From: Oidiodendron maius Zn
Lineage: Eukaryota > Ascomycota > Leotiomycetes > Myxotrichaceae
Length of the DNA: 64,000 nt
Direction: 5' to 3'
NCBI GenBank assembly: GCA_000827325.1
Contig: KN832877.1
Span: forward strand, 1,674,001-1,738,000
Shown one piece after another: positions 31,660 to 43,763 of this stretch. The translations under genes and the position numbers were made by a program. Numbering within the stretch: position 1 is the first letter of the stretch; the number at the start of each line of letters is the position of its first letter. A model generated the notes under the pieces. That model made no database searches, was not told the DNA's origin, and worked only from the letters and a program-made list of their open reading frames with translations.

Positions 31660-33242
31660 ATGGCGGACGCCCAGTCGACGGCTAGTTCCATTTTGGAGCC
31701 ACCTCAGCTCCTAAAATATGTGCCAGCTCATCGTATTCTCATATGCAAGGTCTGCCAGTACGCACTTCAGCCGCTCGCCATCTCCCGGCATCTAAAGGAC
31801 TATCATCAGATCCGTAGGGGTGCTCGCCGACCATTCATGCGCTATGTTGCCTCGTTTGACCTTCAGGAACCCGAAAATATTGGCATACCAGCGGCCTTGG
31901 AGAATCCAGTTCCCTTTCTGCCTGTTGTCAATGGCTTTGCTTGCTGCATTCCTACCTGTGGATACGTCTCCATGTCTGCTAAGCTCATGACGACTCACGG
32001 CAATTCCCAGCACCAGGCAACGAACCAGACTGGTCGGTGGCGACGCGTGAAACTGCAAACGTTCTTCAGAGGTAAGCATCTGAGGTATTTCGAGGTGTCG
32101 CCACCAGACTTCCAACATGAACGGACCGAGATCCAGAAATGCAGTGAAGGAATCCAACGGGGTGAGGTAAGTTACTACTATGGCTGGACCATAGCTGGGC
32201 CACAGCCTCGGGTTGATGATCTGTCGGCTGAATGTGATAGGATAAGGATGATTCTTCTGGTGCTCTTTGCATGTCGCATTGTCCATCAGAGTGGGGCAGT
32301 GTCGGGATCAGTGGTGGTCATGCAGCAACCCTTGACAGACTTGACCTCGCCCTCTTGCATCATTTCAAAACATCTACATGCTTTTCTTTATCCATTGACC
32401 CCAGCATCCAAAAGATATGGGAGACTGCAGTACCCGAGATGGCATCCGCCAATTTGTATCTCATGCAGGGCCTTCTAGCTTGTTCAGCATTGCACCTTGC
32501 CTCTATTCAACCGTCTATACAGCAGGAGCTCACTACTAGAGCTGGAAGCTACCAGGCTCTAGCGTTGCCGCTCTTCCGATCTGCCATATCATGCGTTGAC
32601 GATCATAATTGTCACGCAATCTACGCATTCTCTCGTTTGCTCGTGATATTTGCTTTCGCTTCGCAACCAAAGGCTGACAGTTTTCTCTTGACCGGAATGG
32701 TCGCAGAGAATGACGTGTCAAGTTGTCTTCACCTCATCCGTGGCGGCTGCTCTTTGCTCTTTTCCGTCAAACCCGTGATCGAAAGCGGTCCTTTGAGGAG
32801 ATTAATCCCTCCCGGGGAGGAGCACACTGATATTTCTGCGTATCAAGAAGATCCTCGACTGAGCTCCCTGGCTTTTCTATCCACCCTTGAGCCGGACGAG
32901 GCTTGGCAAGGAAAGGCCTCAGTAATATACTTAGACGCGTTTATGGAGCTTCGGACGGCTTTCAGGAGGACATACATCAGAGGCCCATCGCTTACTGTCT
33001 GGGATGTGGTGCACCACTGGCCTGCACAAATCTCTGACGAGTTTGTGACTCTGCTCGGCAATGAACATCCGGGTTCATTAGTCTTAGTGGCCCACTATTG
33101 TATACTGCTAAAGCAACTCGAAACGTATTGGTACATGAATGGGTATGCAGCAAGACTACTGTCCCAAATTTATATTAGGATAGGTCAGAAATGGCAATCC
33201 TGGATTCGTTGGCCGCTACAAGATGTGGGTCTCGATCAATAA
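31660..33242 (+). CDS. OrsD-like (DUF3505) zinc-finger protein with fungal regulator-type C-terminus
   Basis: The ATG at 31660 opens a frame with a C2H2-like motif (ICKVCQYALQPLAISRHLKDYH, about residues 27-48), then CCIPTCGYVS...HGNSQH and a QTFFRGKHLRYFEV block, the layout of the OrsD/DUF3505 domain. A second frame (about 32290-33242) continues with LDLALLHHFKTSTCFSL, MQGLLACSALHLA and a helical tail typical of the C-terminal region of Upc2-like fungal regulators. The two are in different frames and must be joined by an intron, with a donor near 32163-32172 (GTGAGGTAAGT) and an acceptor probably near 32289 (CCATCAG); exact borders are unsure. No basic Zn2Cys6 domain is present. Likely a nuclear regulator of the neighbouring genes (inference). 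Confidence 0.7.
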
Positions 33243-33389
33243 ATGATTTAAAGCACCATTCTGTATTTATGACATCAAAAAATCACCCCCACCAAAAGAT
33301 GTATTAAAATAGAGCAACAGATATAGTCCATGCTGAACCTTTCTAATTCCGGTTTGACGCCTCCTAGTCCAGCACTGCCGCCCTTCGGA

Positions 33390-34515
33390 TCAAGTGGCAT
33401 GTTTGAATCGGTTCACCAATGTACCTATTCCTTCAATTGAAATCTCAACAGTATCTCCATGAGTTAGATGCTGAGGAGGGTCCATCATAAATCCGACGCC
33501 AGCTGGGGTCCCAGTCATGATAATACTTCCGGCCTCAAGAGTTGTTCCCTGGCTCAGAAATGCGATGAGAGTGGGGATATCGAACACCATGCTCCCAGTG
33601 TTACCACTCTGCCGAAGCTGGTTGTTGACCTTGGTTTCAAGCTTTAAATTCTTAGGATTTATAATCCGCTAAGAGAATTAGAAGAGAATTAGACTATTAC
33701 CAGCTTGTATCGAAGGAGGGGAGAATACTCACTGCTGCCGTTATACAGGGCCCCAGTGGTGCAAACCCGTCAAATCCCTTCGAAAATGATGCTTGAGGCC
33801 ATTTTCCGGCCAAATTTGGATCCAGCTGCCATTTCCTGGATGATATCAAAATCTATCAGCTTTCTAAATTATATGCTAGCTCGTTATCTGCATTATGATA
33901 TTCACCTTGTTGAAACGTCGTTACCAACCGTGTATCCCAGAACATGCTGCATCGCATCGTCTTTGGTAACATCTTTGCAGTCTCTCCCAATGATCACAAC
34001 TAATTCTCCTTCGTAGTCAGCCTGAGAATCCTGCGCAATCTTTGGGATTTCAATGTCCTGTCCGTAGTTGGCAATTGCGTTGGGAGGTTTTATGAACATC
34101 ACTGGGTAGTCTGGCAGCTTTATGGAGCCCTCGGCAACTGCAAAAAAATGAGCCCATCTCCTTTCTTTCATGCTAGTTAATGGTAGAGAAATAGAAACTG
34201 CAGGAAGAGGAATTTAATTATATACTTACCGTGACTTGCATAATTCATCCCGATACAACGAACAGATGATACCATCTGCGGCGTCAACGGACCAAGGAGT
34301 TTTTTCACCGACACGATCCTAGCATGATGCACAACACAGTCTGTCGATAGAGGATTTCCTTCGATAAGCTTCGCTTGCAGAATTACGGCCTGATTATGCG
34401 ATGAACCAAGGTCGAAACTGTCCGAAATGATAGCGTCACCGAAATGGACCTGATCGTCATGATCACTCACAAATCGGATGAGATGCGACCATGGTGTTTC
34501 AACAGGAGGAATCAT
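33390..34515 (-). CDS. Fumarylacetoacetate hydrolase (FAH) family protein, four exons, 299 aa
   Basis: Exons are 34230-34515, 33906-34137, 33733-33835 and 33390-33668; introns of 92, 70 and 64 nt all have GT-AG ends (GTAAGT/TTGCAG, GTGAAT/TCCAG, GTGAGT/CTTAG). The spliced frame carries the family core: SSVRCIGMNYASH, YPVMFIKPPNAI, DYEGELVVIIGRD (metal ligands), VLGYTVGNDVSTRKWQ, SFSKGFDGFAPLGPCI, SMVFDIPTLIAFLSQ and IMTGTPAGVGFMMDPP. FAH-family enzymes cleave or decarboxylate beta-diketo acids such as fumarylpyruvate, or hydrate meta-cleavage products; the exact substrate cannot be read from sequence. The gene is divergent to the VOC gene at 35306 across a 790-bp shared promoter, a pairing that suits sequential steps of ring degradation. 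Confidence 0.85.
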
Positions 34516-35305
34516 TTAATCGGCTGAGATTTTTCCAATAGTAGTTTGTATTTTAGCCTATGTCTCTCTTCGCACACAGAGATGCGGGTGACAGTACTCA
34601 TTTAGAGGTCAACTGTGGCTATTTATTAAAGTAAGTAAAATCGCATAAGCTCTTAAGGCTGTATACATAATACGGAATTTGGGGATTTAAAACGGACTTA
34701 AACAGTTGCTCGAAGGTTATATGGGGGTCGAAACGGCGGTACCTTTCCTCGGAGCTATTTTCAAGCTTACTTACCCGATGGGCCTGATGGTTTAAAAACG
34801 ACGGTGGGGTTCCATGCCGACATGGTGTCAACACCTGGCATGCGACTAGCCACCCGCTTCAGACAAACCCCATGGGGAGCAGCATTCAGTAAGCCATATC
34901 TAACCGCAATACTAACTTGAACCAGAGATGATTACTTTAATCTCTGCGGCATAAATCCGCACGGCTGTCAATCTGATAGAATCCGGCTTTAATACAACTC
35001 GGATTATGGCAGCCCAATAGAAATTATCATCGGCGAACAGATCTTGTCAGGGCCGTCTTTCCCAGCGGTTGGAGGAGGGTATGGTTGGTTTAAAGTTAGT
35101 GGCAGTTAGCCTACAGCCCCGTAATGTTTGGTATGGAGGTGTTTCAAGTAGAATATATAAACAAGCCCCACAGAATTTCTAACGCTGTCGGCCGTCAATA
35201 TAATCTGCACCCTAACATACAGCACCCTTCCTGCCTTCTTCATTTTCGGACTTCTTAGCTCTACTTATTTACAAGACACACTTATCTCTGTAGCCTCCGA
35301 AAACG
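34516..35305. promoter_or_regulatory. Shared promoter region of the FAH and VOC genes
   Basis: The 790-bp divergent intergenic region has no gene. It includes aatccggctttaatacaactcggatt (about 34978-35004), an inverted pair of CGG/CCG triplets, and a tatataaac box near 35153 upstream of the VOC gene. No binding factor is proven. Confidence 0.35.
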
Positions 35306-35923
35306 ATGGATCGAATTGGCTCTGATATCAAAGATCCATCCTTTCAACGGACCTGCGAACTGTCAAATGTTATATGCCCCTCCAAACTTTCACACGTGGT
35401 CTTGCGCACTACCAAGGCACAGCTTCGTTCCATGATAGACTACTATCAAACATTCTTGGGAGCAACTGTCGCCTTTGAGAATGAAATAGCAGCCTTCCTC
35501 GCCTACGACAAGGAGCATCATCGGGTCGGTATCCTGGCCCTAGCAGATCCTGCAGCTCCAACAGCAACTGGCACCTCAAGGGGCCTCGAGCATGTAGCAT
35601 TTAACTTCTCAACGCTCGATGACCTGGCGACAAGCTACGAACAGCGCAAGTTGGCCGGCATCACGCCGGATTCGTGCGTCAACCATGGCCCGACGACCAG
35701 TATGTACTACAGCGATCCCGACGGCAACCGCATTGAGGTCGATGTCGATAACTTTGACACTTCAGAAGAGGCTGTTGCTTATATGAAATCCCAAAGCTTC
35801 TTAGAAAACCCGTTCGGTTCGGATTTCGATCCAGATGAGTTTGTCCGACGCGTCCGCTCCGGTGAGGATCACCGCGCAATCAAGAAGCGCCCTGATGTTG
35901 GACCCAAAACAATTGGGGTTTAG
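35306..35923 (+). CDS. VOC superfamily protein, extradiol-dioxygenase/glyoxalase-like, 205 aa
   Basis: An intronless frame from the ATG at 35306. The vicinal-oxygen-chelate fold is shown by KLSHVVLRTT (first metal His), SMIDYYQTFLGATVAFEN, GLEHVAFNFSTLDDLA (second His) and YYSDPDGNRIEVDVDNF (Glu ligand). The His-His-Glu set matches the metal site of extradiol ring-cleavage enzymes and related glyoxalases. A charged tail (about 160-205) follows. Position beside an FAH-family gene makes ring cleavage or processing of a ring-cleavage product plausible, but glyoxalase or isomerase chemistry cannot be excluded. Confidence 0.8.
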   Translation: MDRIGSDIKDPSFQRTCELSNVICPSKLSHVVLRTTKAQLRSMIDYYQTFLGATVAFENEIAAFLAYDKEHHRVGILALADPAAPTATGTSRGLEHVAFNFSTLDDLATSYEQRKLAGITPDSCVNHGPTTSMYYSDPDGNRIEVDVDNFDTSEEAVAYMKSQSFLENPFGSDFDPDEFVRRVRSGEDHRAIKKRPDVGPKTIGV

Positions 35924-36190
35924 AGAGGCGAGCAAGCGCGGGGAGCAAAGAGGTTGATATGACTCTGACCTGAGGGGGTTGGGTGAAGGTAACTCTACAC
36001 TTCTATGGGATTCAATCAGTCAAGACGATAGTTAACCAGAGTTTGAATCAACCTGTAGGCTATATTTCGCAATGGAAATTGAATGATAAAATTCAGCTAG
36101 TGAGGAGACGAAAAGGAGTCACAACAGGAGCAATCATGATAAGGGAGCGGCAGTTCATTTCTTGTCATCATTGAATAGCAGCAATGGGTT

Positions 36191-36313
36191 CTAGAGAGTT
36201 CCAAAATATCCTAGCTGAATGGGTTCCTGAAACTTTTGCCAAACTGTCTTAGAAGTGGCCAGAAATGCCAATACTACGTAGAAAGGAAATACTAAAAATA
36301 CGGAACTCTCTAG
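36191..36313. repeat. Small inverted repeat, possible MITE
   Basis: ctagagagttcc (36191-36202) is exactly complementary to ggaactctctag (36302-36313), with unrelated sequence between. It lies in the gap between the VOC and SnoaL-like genes, where nothing else is recognised. Confidence 0.4.
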
Positions 36314-36908
36314 CGGCAGTATCAGCGGCACCATTTCTTACTCACGACGTCTCACTATACGACGTATTGAACAATGGGTAGCTCGTATAAAGGCAAGAAT
36401 GGTACACACACAATCGAAAAGTACCTAGCCGATGCTGAGATTAAATTTACAGGTTGTATGGTATTTACATGGAATGTGAAGTGTTTTTTCTTAAGCTGTT
36501 AGTACGTAGGTTTATTGAATATGTTGGGTGGGTATTAAGTAAGACACCTTTCAAGTTAATGATACCGCCGTACCATCTGCCGAAAGTGAAACCAGCGATG
36601 CGATTCCATTCCAAACTGAGATGTCGATCGCAATAAACATCTTAATAAGAATAATCACAGACGGCGGGTCACGGAGTAATCTTCCCTTATACCCATTAAG
36701 TCCGCAGTACATGCAGCAACATGGTGGCAAGGTGGTATTATCCGCAAGTTTTAACCCGTCATACTCGCGGATGGAGCTAGGCTGAATAGTGCTGGGTAGA
36801 GAACGCAAATAAATAAATAGCTGAGATAAAACTATTCATCTAAAGTCGCTCTTTTCGTCGGCTTTGAAATCCATATAGATTTGCTCCTATTGCACTTCCA
36901 GCAGTATC

Positions 36909-37505
36909 ATGGGCTATCCGATTGAAGAATGTGTCTGGCCAGAAAGCCATGTGCCAGAGGAAGTGAAAACGCTCTTAGATCTTTTTTTTCAATTGGCCGA
37001 TACAAAGGCTGATGACAGTGGCCGACGGATGGCAGAAGAAGTGTTCACTCCTGAGGGAATCATCCAGACGTCCCAACGTTTTCAGGGATCGCAGCGTGAG
37101 ACGATCCAGCTACAACATATAGCTTGTTAATTGCATGATTAACTAATCGTAAGAACAGAGATTGCTGCTTCCCGTGAGCACGCGTGGGATCATGTCCAGG
37201 AACGCAAGCACTCAATCTTTCAAGCCTACACTCGTGATCTATCCGGTCTCGAACTGGTGCTAGTCGGCCAGGTTGCCATGCTTCTTAAAAACAAAAAGGA
37301 TTTAACCACACCAATGAGCATCCATGTGATGATAGAAAAACGCTTGGAGGGGCATCGAATCAGCTTTATGCAGGCGTTTGCTGTATGTGAACCGTTGGCG
37401 ATACTTAATTGCCCGTAACCACTATCATATATGGACGCTGATCACTATACTTTACTCTAGGATTCGGGGCCGCTGAAAGCCACTATCAATGGGGGCGATA
37501 AATGA
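36909..37505 (+). CDS. SnoaL-like (NTF2-fold) protein, three exons, 151 aa
   Basis: Exons are 36909-37095, 37159-37382 and 37461-37505. The introns have GTGAGA...CTAATC...ACAG and GTATGT...CTCTAG ends. The spliced protein has EVKTLLDLFFQLADTKADDSG near the N-terminus, then FQGS, IAASREHAWDHVQERKHSIFQAY, LVLVGQVAML and RISFMQAFADSGPL, the order of motifs in fungal SnoaL-like domains (small barrel proteins that act as isomerases, cyclases or hydratases, or only bind ligands). Length fits the family. Its place between the VOC and NmrA-like genes supports a role in the same pathway. Function beyond fold is inference. Confidence 0.75.
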
Positions 37506-37748
37506 GAGAGGCTAGAACCGACTGCTTTAGGTTTCCATTGTCCTTGGGATGAATATATATCTTCCGGGTTCATCGTGCTTATGGGGCTTTCCAGTTTCAT
37601 ACTACTTTGTCCTCTCCAAGTCTTTGAGGTAACTTTATGCACCAAGGAATAAAGAAACAAGAAGTCATAAATTCAAAAAGCTGAGCAGTATATAATTGTC
37701 AGAAGGCATGCGATAGACTATGGCCTAATCTGCTGCTGTAAAGCATTC

Positions 37749-38896
37749 TCACTTGCCACCCCAGAAATTCTGAAGAAAAACATCAACCGACATTGCTTTT
37801 ACATCCGGAAGCATCTCATTTAAAGTCTTTCCTTCGATATCGACCAGCCCCACTTCCATAGCCATTGCGAATGAAATTAACATGCCTTCTAAGACGGGCT
37901 TTGGCATGAAGGAATAGAGAGGAATATTTGATGGGAGCTCAGTAATCTTCCCCGCCCTAAGATCCTGAAGTGAATCGTGGACCAAGTCCACCTTACGTCC
38001 TGTTCCATTCAAGTTAACACGGCCGAGATCTTGCATGCAGTGTCCCATATAGTCTTGGCTCCACGTACCTCTTGCCTTTTCAACCAAGCCGACTAGTTGA
38101 TTCGAAGTAATTTTGTCTCCGGCTATGACAGATTTCTTTGGCCACGCAGCTAGATCCAGGCTGGCAGCCACAAATGTGGCCACATCTGCGGTGTAAGTGA
38201 AGACAATTGGGGTGTTGCCTTCCCCTGGAATAGCTGCCTTCATGTTCACAACATCGACAATGATGGAAAAACCTGACAAGTATGTTGGTGCATGCGGCAT
38301 GCCGAAATAATCCAGGAAAACGCCAGTGAGGAAGGACGTATACTCGAGGGACGTTACTCGCAGTTTATCGATAGCTGCAATTCTGTATGCAGCGAATGGG
38401 AATGCAAAGTTGCTGGTACAATCATCGTCATAAGTTATTTAGAAGTAAGTCAACAGGTACTTAAGGAATGTATAACCCACATCTTACGGGCTTCCATGCA
38501 GTCAATTCCAAACTCGCTAGGAGCAAACCGTTTCACAGTGCCTGATTTTTCTGCGGCATCAATGAGGTTGAGCTGCGAATTGCTACTATCCTCGTTCCCA
38601 ACCTGCATAGTCGAGATAATGGTGTCAATACCGTGTTCTTTGAGTACAATAGTAAGGGAATCTATAGAGTTATAATCCACGATCAAGAGAGTCACATTTA
38701 GTAGACTGTCAAAAATGGTGGTTTTCTAGTTGACATGCAACGTACAATTAGCGCTTCAAATTTAAAACCTGAGTGGAAGATTCGGGCATGCCTTCCTTGA
38801 CAACACAAAAACCGAATGTTTTCTGGTCGACGCAATGGCCTCCGTAATGGTACGGCCTAAGCCACCTGTCCCTCCAGCTATTGCAACTACACTCAT
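37749..38896 (-). CDS. NmrA-like/isoflavone-reductase-like NAD(P)-binding protein
   Basis: The ATG at 38896 starts MSVVAIAGGTGGLGRTITEAI, the GxxGxxG cofactor loop. Later pieces are LLIVDYNSIDSLTIVLKEHGIDTIIS, GTVKRFAPSEFGIDCMEARK and, after a clear intron 38413-38480 (GTGGGT...ACCAG), AFPFAAYRIAAIDKLRV, YTSFLTGVFLDYFGMPH and a C-terminus to NFWGGK. That order is the NmrA-like/PCBER group, which reduces small phenolic or other substrates with NADPH. The junction between the first piece (to about 38770) and the second (from about 38738) is uneasy: an acceptor CAACTAG exists but the donor phase does not fit, so the model may contain an error or a frameshift there. Confidence 0.7.
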
Positions 38897-40149
38897 GATG
38901 GTGAAATGCTAAAATTCTATATCAAATGAAGATGAAATGTGGAAAATCTCTGTACTAAAATATGTGGTAGATATCAAGGAGGTTTCCCTCGAAATACGGT
39001 GTCACAACATTGTATAACCTTCCTATATATGCACTGGATGGCTGTAAACCTAGGCACAACGATGTGCTACGAGTACTAATTCCAAGAATGGTCAATTTCA
39101 AACCCGCCTCCCGAAGGACTGTCTCGGACTATAGCATTACCCCGTGCCGTTTGCAAATTTGTCGGCCATTTGATGTTCGTATTCGCTTCTATGATTCACC
39201 TGGTCACAATCCTCGGACATAGGCTGGAGTTCTTTAATTCCGATGCACCTAAATTTCGTGATAAACTCCCGCTTAGGTTGAAATTGCTCCTGATTTGTTG
39301 GAGGTGGAATCGTACTGTTAATTTAAATTTTCGCTTAGGATGTGGCTGGTTGAAGGACGCTGGGCTGGTTATATTTTCAAGTTTATCCAAGCATGTTATT
39401 TTTGGAGTGCATCCGCAAGGCAAATAGACTTTAATTAATACCGCTAAATTTGATGGGAGTTGAAGCCTCAGAGCGATCATTCTGCACGTGTAGGTGCTTT
39501 CTCTATACATAAGTGAAAGTTTAAACAAATTAGATAATTTCATCTAGTATGGAATATAACCTTAACACCTTAACCTTATGCAACCCCGCGTTATAGAGAA
39601 TGTTTCCACAGGCAAGCCTCTTATATATGTCTCTGAGCTAATATCTCTACTAGCCCCTGCCCTGAATAGCAGAAACAGAACGTCGCATCTATATATAGGC
39701 TAGATCGTTATCACACGTTTGGACACATGAATTATTGTTGAGACTTATCCAATACGACTCTCCTAGACTCTGAGAATTGAAGAAAGGCGCCCATTCAACC
39801 ACAAACAATGCACGAGCCTAGCTAAAATTTGCCACAGGCAGATGATTAAACTGCTTTCTTCAACGTCTTACGGAAGCTTCGATGTTCCCTAACTCCTAAC
39901 CGCTTGTGCACAAATCCTTCATATATACTCACCCCTAAGAATAGGGGTTATATCCCATTGGTATCATGTCATTCCGCCCATCATGAAATTTGAATCCACC
40001 TTCTGCAATCCAATTTCTTGCTTACTTTATTCTCATTCGTCGTACATGATATACATTCCTTGGGTCGCCAGAAATGGACGGAATTTTAGACTTCAGCACC
40101 ATCATTACCTGCTGATGTTATCAGTAACACCCCAATCGACACAGCTTAT
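38897..40149. other. Intergenic, nothing recognised
   Basis: Short frames on both strands at 39010-39543 show no motif or splice support. Confidence 0.5.
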
Positions 40150-40445
40150 TTAACGCGTTTGATAATTGAGCGTCGAAAGACTGGTATCAACGTCTGCTGC
40201 TCTTACATATCCCCATGACATGGAAAGAGCATCGATGACCCAAAATCTATCATTCGCCGCTTCCCAATTGTATATTATCGGCCAAGTATATCTCGCAACT
40301 CCGCTTTGTGCACCAGCAACCCGAGCCAACATACCATTCGCATGGCTTAGTCGACGAGCAGGAGGCGCGAATCCAGGTCGTCCAACTAGTACAGGGACAT
40401 CTGATTTCTAGGCTATACTACGTCCTGTAGGCCAGAGGCACCAAG
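40150..40445 (-). pseudogene. C-terminal fragment of a secreted SH3-like-domain protein, broken by TAG
   Basis: On the minus strand a frame reads WCLWPTGRSIA, TAG, KSDVPVLVGRPGFAPPARRL, GMLARVAGAQSGVARYTWP, NDRFWVIDALSMSWGYVRAA and ends LNYQTR. The Trp-rich pattern with WGYV near the end resembles SH3-like tails of fungal secreted proteins, but the family is not certain. The TAG sits where a Trp would fit (a G-to-A change). No upstream exon was found, so it is most likely a decayed gene end. Confidence 0.35.
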
Positions 40446-41280
40446 CCCCGAGACGAAGGGAATCATGGCAATTGGATGACTTACTATTGCAGGAGTTGGA
40501 TATCTCGAGGCTCTTATAGTTTATTTGTCTATTAACGCGGCGGTGTAAATGATGCCCTAAAGCCCCAACCGCGTGGTAATATCCCGCTAAGGAGATAACT
40601 TCAAAATGAGTTCTATTGAGCTAACTTAACAGATCTATGTGTACGTCGCCATTTCCAAGCTTGGCTTAATCATACCACTTACCTAGGTAAATGTTATCAT
40701 GCCACCGTATTCTGCACGAAACAGATCAGGAGAGGGCTAGTGCATATTATTGGCCTGCGGCGTCGTTGGGACAATTTCTACTGCGTCCTGCAGGCGATAA
40801 TAATTTATGCCTAAGAGGCGGTTTTTAGCCTACTCCACCTCGGGTCACTTCCCCTTTTAGTAAGCAAAAGCAAGCCCCCGTTCGATTTAAATGATTTGGA
40901 TAACGGATAGATTTCCTATTCTTACAAGAAAACCCCTCAAGCTCTTGTTTTGGACTGTGATACTGCACATATCAAATTGATGAAAGTTCAGTGCACAGAG
41001 AGAAAGTGCTTTCAGAGCAGAATGGGAAGAGTCGGAGGAAGGCGCTGTGCTCACTCCTCGGTTCTTAAAGCGGAAAGGTGGTTGGGGATTTAGCTGGGCA
41101 CTTTGTTCTCCCTGGAAATACATATTTGATGTCTATCAGTTTCTTGAATATAGTATCATGACTATTAGATCGTTTGTTCAGTTTAGGTTAGTATTGAGTT
41201 TGAATTTTGCGACTCCAATAGCTTCTCCTTGTAGACACCTCACCGAGACGGATGATGGTACTGGAGACAAGATCCAAATA
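40446..41280. other. Intergenic, nothing recognised
   Basis: No supported frame on either strand. Confidence 0.5.
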
Positions 41281-42373
41281 CTAGACTAAGGCACCAATGA
41301 AATGCTCCTCTAGGATCTTATTCAGTTCGTTGGGCTTTTCGAGTTGTAACCAGTGCGATGAAGCAACATCCCTGACACTCAAATAGTCGATTAGTGGTCG
41401 CGTATTCTCCGCACCGCCCGGGATTTTGATAACCTCGAGAGTGGCCTCGACAAACAATACTGGGCAATGAAGTTTGCGATCTAGGCCGGCAATAATATCT
41501 GCCTCTAGTTGCTCCTTGTTGACATTCCGCATCCACGACTTGTACCAGTTTAGCGGCGTTTTATAGTTATCCTGGAAGATCTGACGGTGTAATTTCAAAT
41601 CCTAACTTGTTAGAAAGCTCTATATTTCATGAAGCGGACCAACCTCTGGTGTCATCCACTCAGCTATAGGTACTGTTTGATCGCTTTTTAACCACTTCTC
41701 TAACGCACCCACTGGTGCAAGATGTTCCTTCCAGCACATAGGGTCCTCCGCGTAAGCAAGGCTTAAGAAAGAGTCCACCTAAAAGAGTAGATTAGTGTAT
41801 GCCAGTATAGTCTACACAGACTTGGCTAACATGATCCCGGATTATCTCCCACGCGTCCTCTCGTGCAAAAAACTTCCAGTATCCTAAGGCCTGGTAACCG
41901 AATACCTCTTGAGAAATTTTATTCGCCGCATCTACGTCTACGTCGTGAGAGCCCGATGGTGGAGTATACGGGACTGATAAGAATGCGAGACTTAAGAAGC
42001 GAGTAGGGTAGTACGGAACCAGTCTACTTTGAAAGATAGACCCAGTATCGTGTCCGACTGAGTGAACTTTCTCTACCTTCTCGTGATCTAAAATGGCGAT
42101 AACGTCTGCGGCAATTCTCGTCATGCGATATTCTTCTGGAGAGTCTGGCTTTGAAGAGCCGCCGTAACCGAGAAGATCAGGGACAATGAGACCATAGCCT
42201 TTTGCTGAAAAAAACTCGACTTGGTGATGCCAGTCCCAGGATGTGCTTGGGAAGCCATGGAGGAAAAGAATGGTTGGTTTGGAGGTTACTGCTGGTGTGT
42301 ATATGTAGGAGTAAACTGCCCCTGACGGTACAGTCAAGGTCCTGGTCAGGCCTGGAAAAGTGGTATTTGCCAT
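41281..42373 (-). CDS. Epoxide-hydrolase-like alpha/beta hydrolase, three exons, 332 aa
   Basis: Exons are 41831-42373, 41644-41778 and 41281-41601, with introns of 52 nt (GTTAGC...TTTTAG) and 42 nt (GTTGGT...GTTAG). The protein has the oxyanion motif HGFPSTSWDW (about 39-48), VPDLLGYGGSSKPD, and the nucleophile elbow GHDTGS with Asp109, which separates epoxide hydrolases and dehalogenases from Ser hydrolases. A cap-region KFFARED/DAWEIIRDH follows. The catalytic His is probably in SSHWLQLEKPNE near the C-terminus. The likely reaction is opening of an epoxide to a diol, or dehalogenation. It lies in the middle of the enzyme cluster. Confidence 0.85.
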
Positions 42374-42998
42374 ATTTAGTAGACCTCCTGTGATTGAAAT
42401 ATAACTGACAAAGGATGTAACATTAAAAAATTAATGTCCAAAGAACTCTCGATCTTGCGTTGAGAAAATAGTTGGGATATATGTACGTAGTGCGGAAACA
42501 TGTCAGCCTAATAACTGTTGCTAGAAATCTGTCGCGTTAGTGTTGTGGTAGTGTGCGCTTTGGGGAGAACCAGGCTTAGTCCTTGGTAGGCTTTGTGTCA
42601 ATGGCATTAATTGATCAGTAATTATTTGGATAGAAGCCCGCCCGAGTGGAGCTTATAACGTCATTCTGAGATTATAATATTTTGGTATATTACCAATTTG
42701 TGTAGATTGAGCAAGGAAAGGTATATCCATCGGTCCGCGGCTTAACCGCTTTGGCGTACTACTTTCGTTGATTCTTGAGACGATTTCGGTGACTATTAGT
42801 CCCAGAGCTTCCTAAGCCAAGCAGTATTGAACTATATCGTATGGAGTACGGAGCATTAAGTTAGCCCACCCCCGCTTGTTTCAAATATTTATTTTTAGCC
42901 AGTTCCGATTTCAAAGCAAATTAATTGTATCGGCACGCACAAGGTTATCCGTAAAGTGGTGGGGAAGTGGGGTAGTCAAGCTTTCTCTATACAGTAGT
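42374..42998. other. Intergenic, upstream of the epoxide hydrolase gene
   Basis: Nothing recognised apart from AT-rich sequence. Confidence 0.5.
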
Positions 42999-43181
42999 AA
43001 TATCTCCCCTTGAATAATTGTACGTTTTAGCTTTATGGCCCAGCTTATTCTAACTACAAAGGGAGTGTTTTTACTAGTGCGTCTTATCATTGCTTAGGAA
43101 ATCTCATTTCGTTTACCTTTCTTAGTTAGGCTGTATTGGCCCCAGAAGCAGAGAGTGTACAGTTATTTATGAGGGATTTAG
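42999..43181. mobile_element. MITE family B, second copy
   Basis: It starts tatctccccttgaataattgtac and ends gtgtacagttatttatgaggga. The interior (cagcttattctaact, gcttaggaaatct, ttcttagttaggctgt) aligns with 31061-31245 throughout, differing mostly by C/T and G/A changes. Confidence 0.75.
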
Positions 43182-43763
43182 TGCTACTGTGTAGATACAC
43201 GGGGCGGGGTTTCGGGTTAACCTGTTATCCGATTTTGCCTTAGTTGTTGGCTAGTGTAAACGAGCCTCGAAAAAGTGCACAATGCACGTTCAGATCCACT
43301 CCCAATTCCCTTCTAATTATAATAGTTAGCTTCGGCTTGTATCGGGGGAGCTTGTGAGGAGCGTGTCACCAGCCCCCCTTATCTGGCTTAGCACTAATAC
43401 AACAGGTGTAGTAAAGTGTGGCAAAGCACCTCCAAGGACTTTGGGTAGTGAAAACCAATTACTTGTTCCTAAACTAGCCAGAGATATCTTCCAAGTCAGA
43501 GAAGAGAGAAAGGCACTCCTAAAATTACTGAGCGTCACCATCCATCTCATTTATTAGTGACTTAAAGTTAGACTTTGGATAAGAAGTTGATATAAAAATT
43601 CATATTAGTTCTCACTGTTGTGACTGCTTTACAAGACAAGGTGGCCAAGTTTCGACGTCTCTAATATTGACATATTTAGGAACAAGAGCTAAGCTATGTA
43701 TCGAATTCTTGAAAGTCCTAATCTCAATACATTTTCCAGCTGTACCTCTCTTTTCCAACAAGT
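43182..43763. other. Intergenic, nothing recognised
   Basis: Overlapping short frames at 43326-43557 lack any motif and are not called. Confidence 0.5.

Noticed and set aside
43326-43557. Opposing frames of 67-74 codons
   Set aside because: Mutual antisense frames without motif, splice sites or neighbouring exons.
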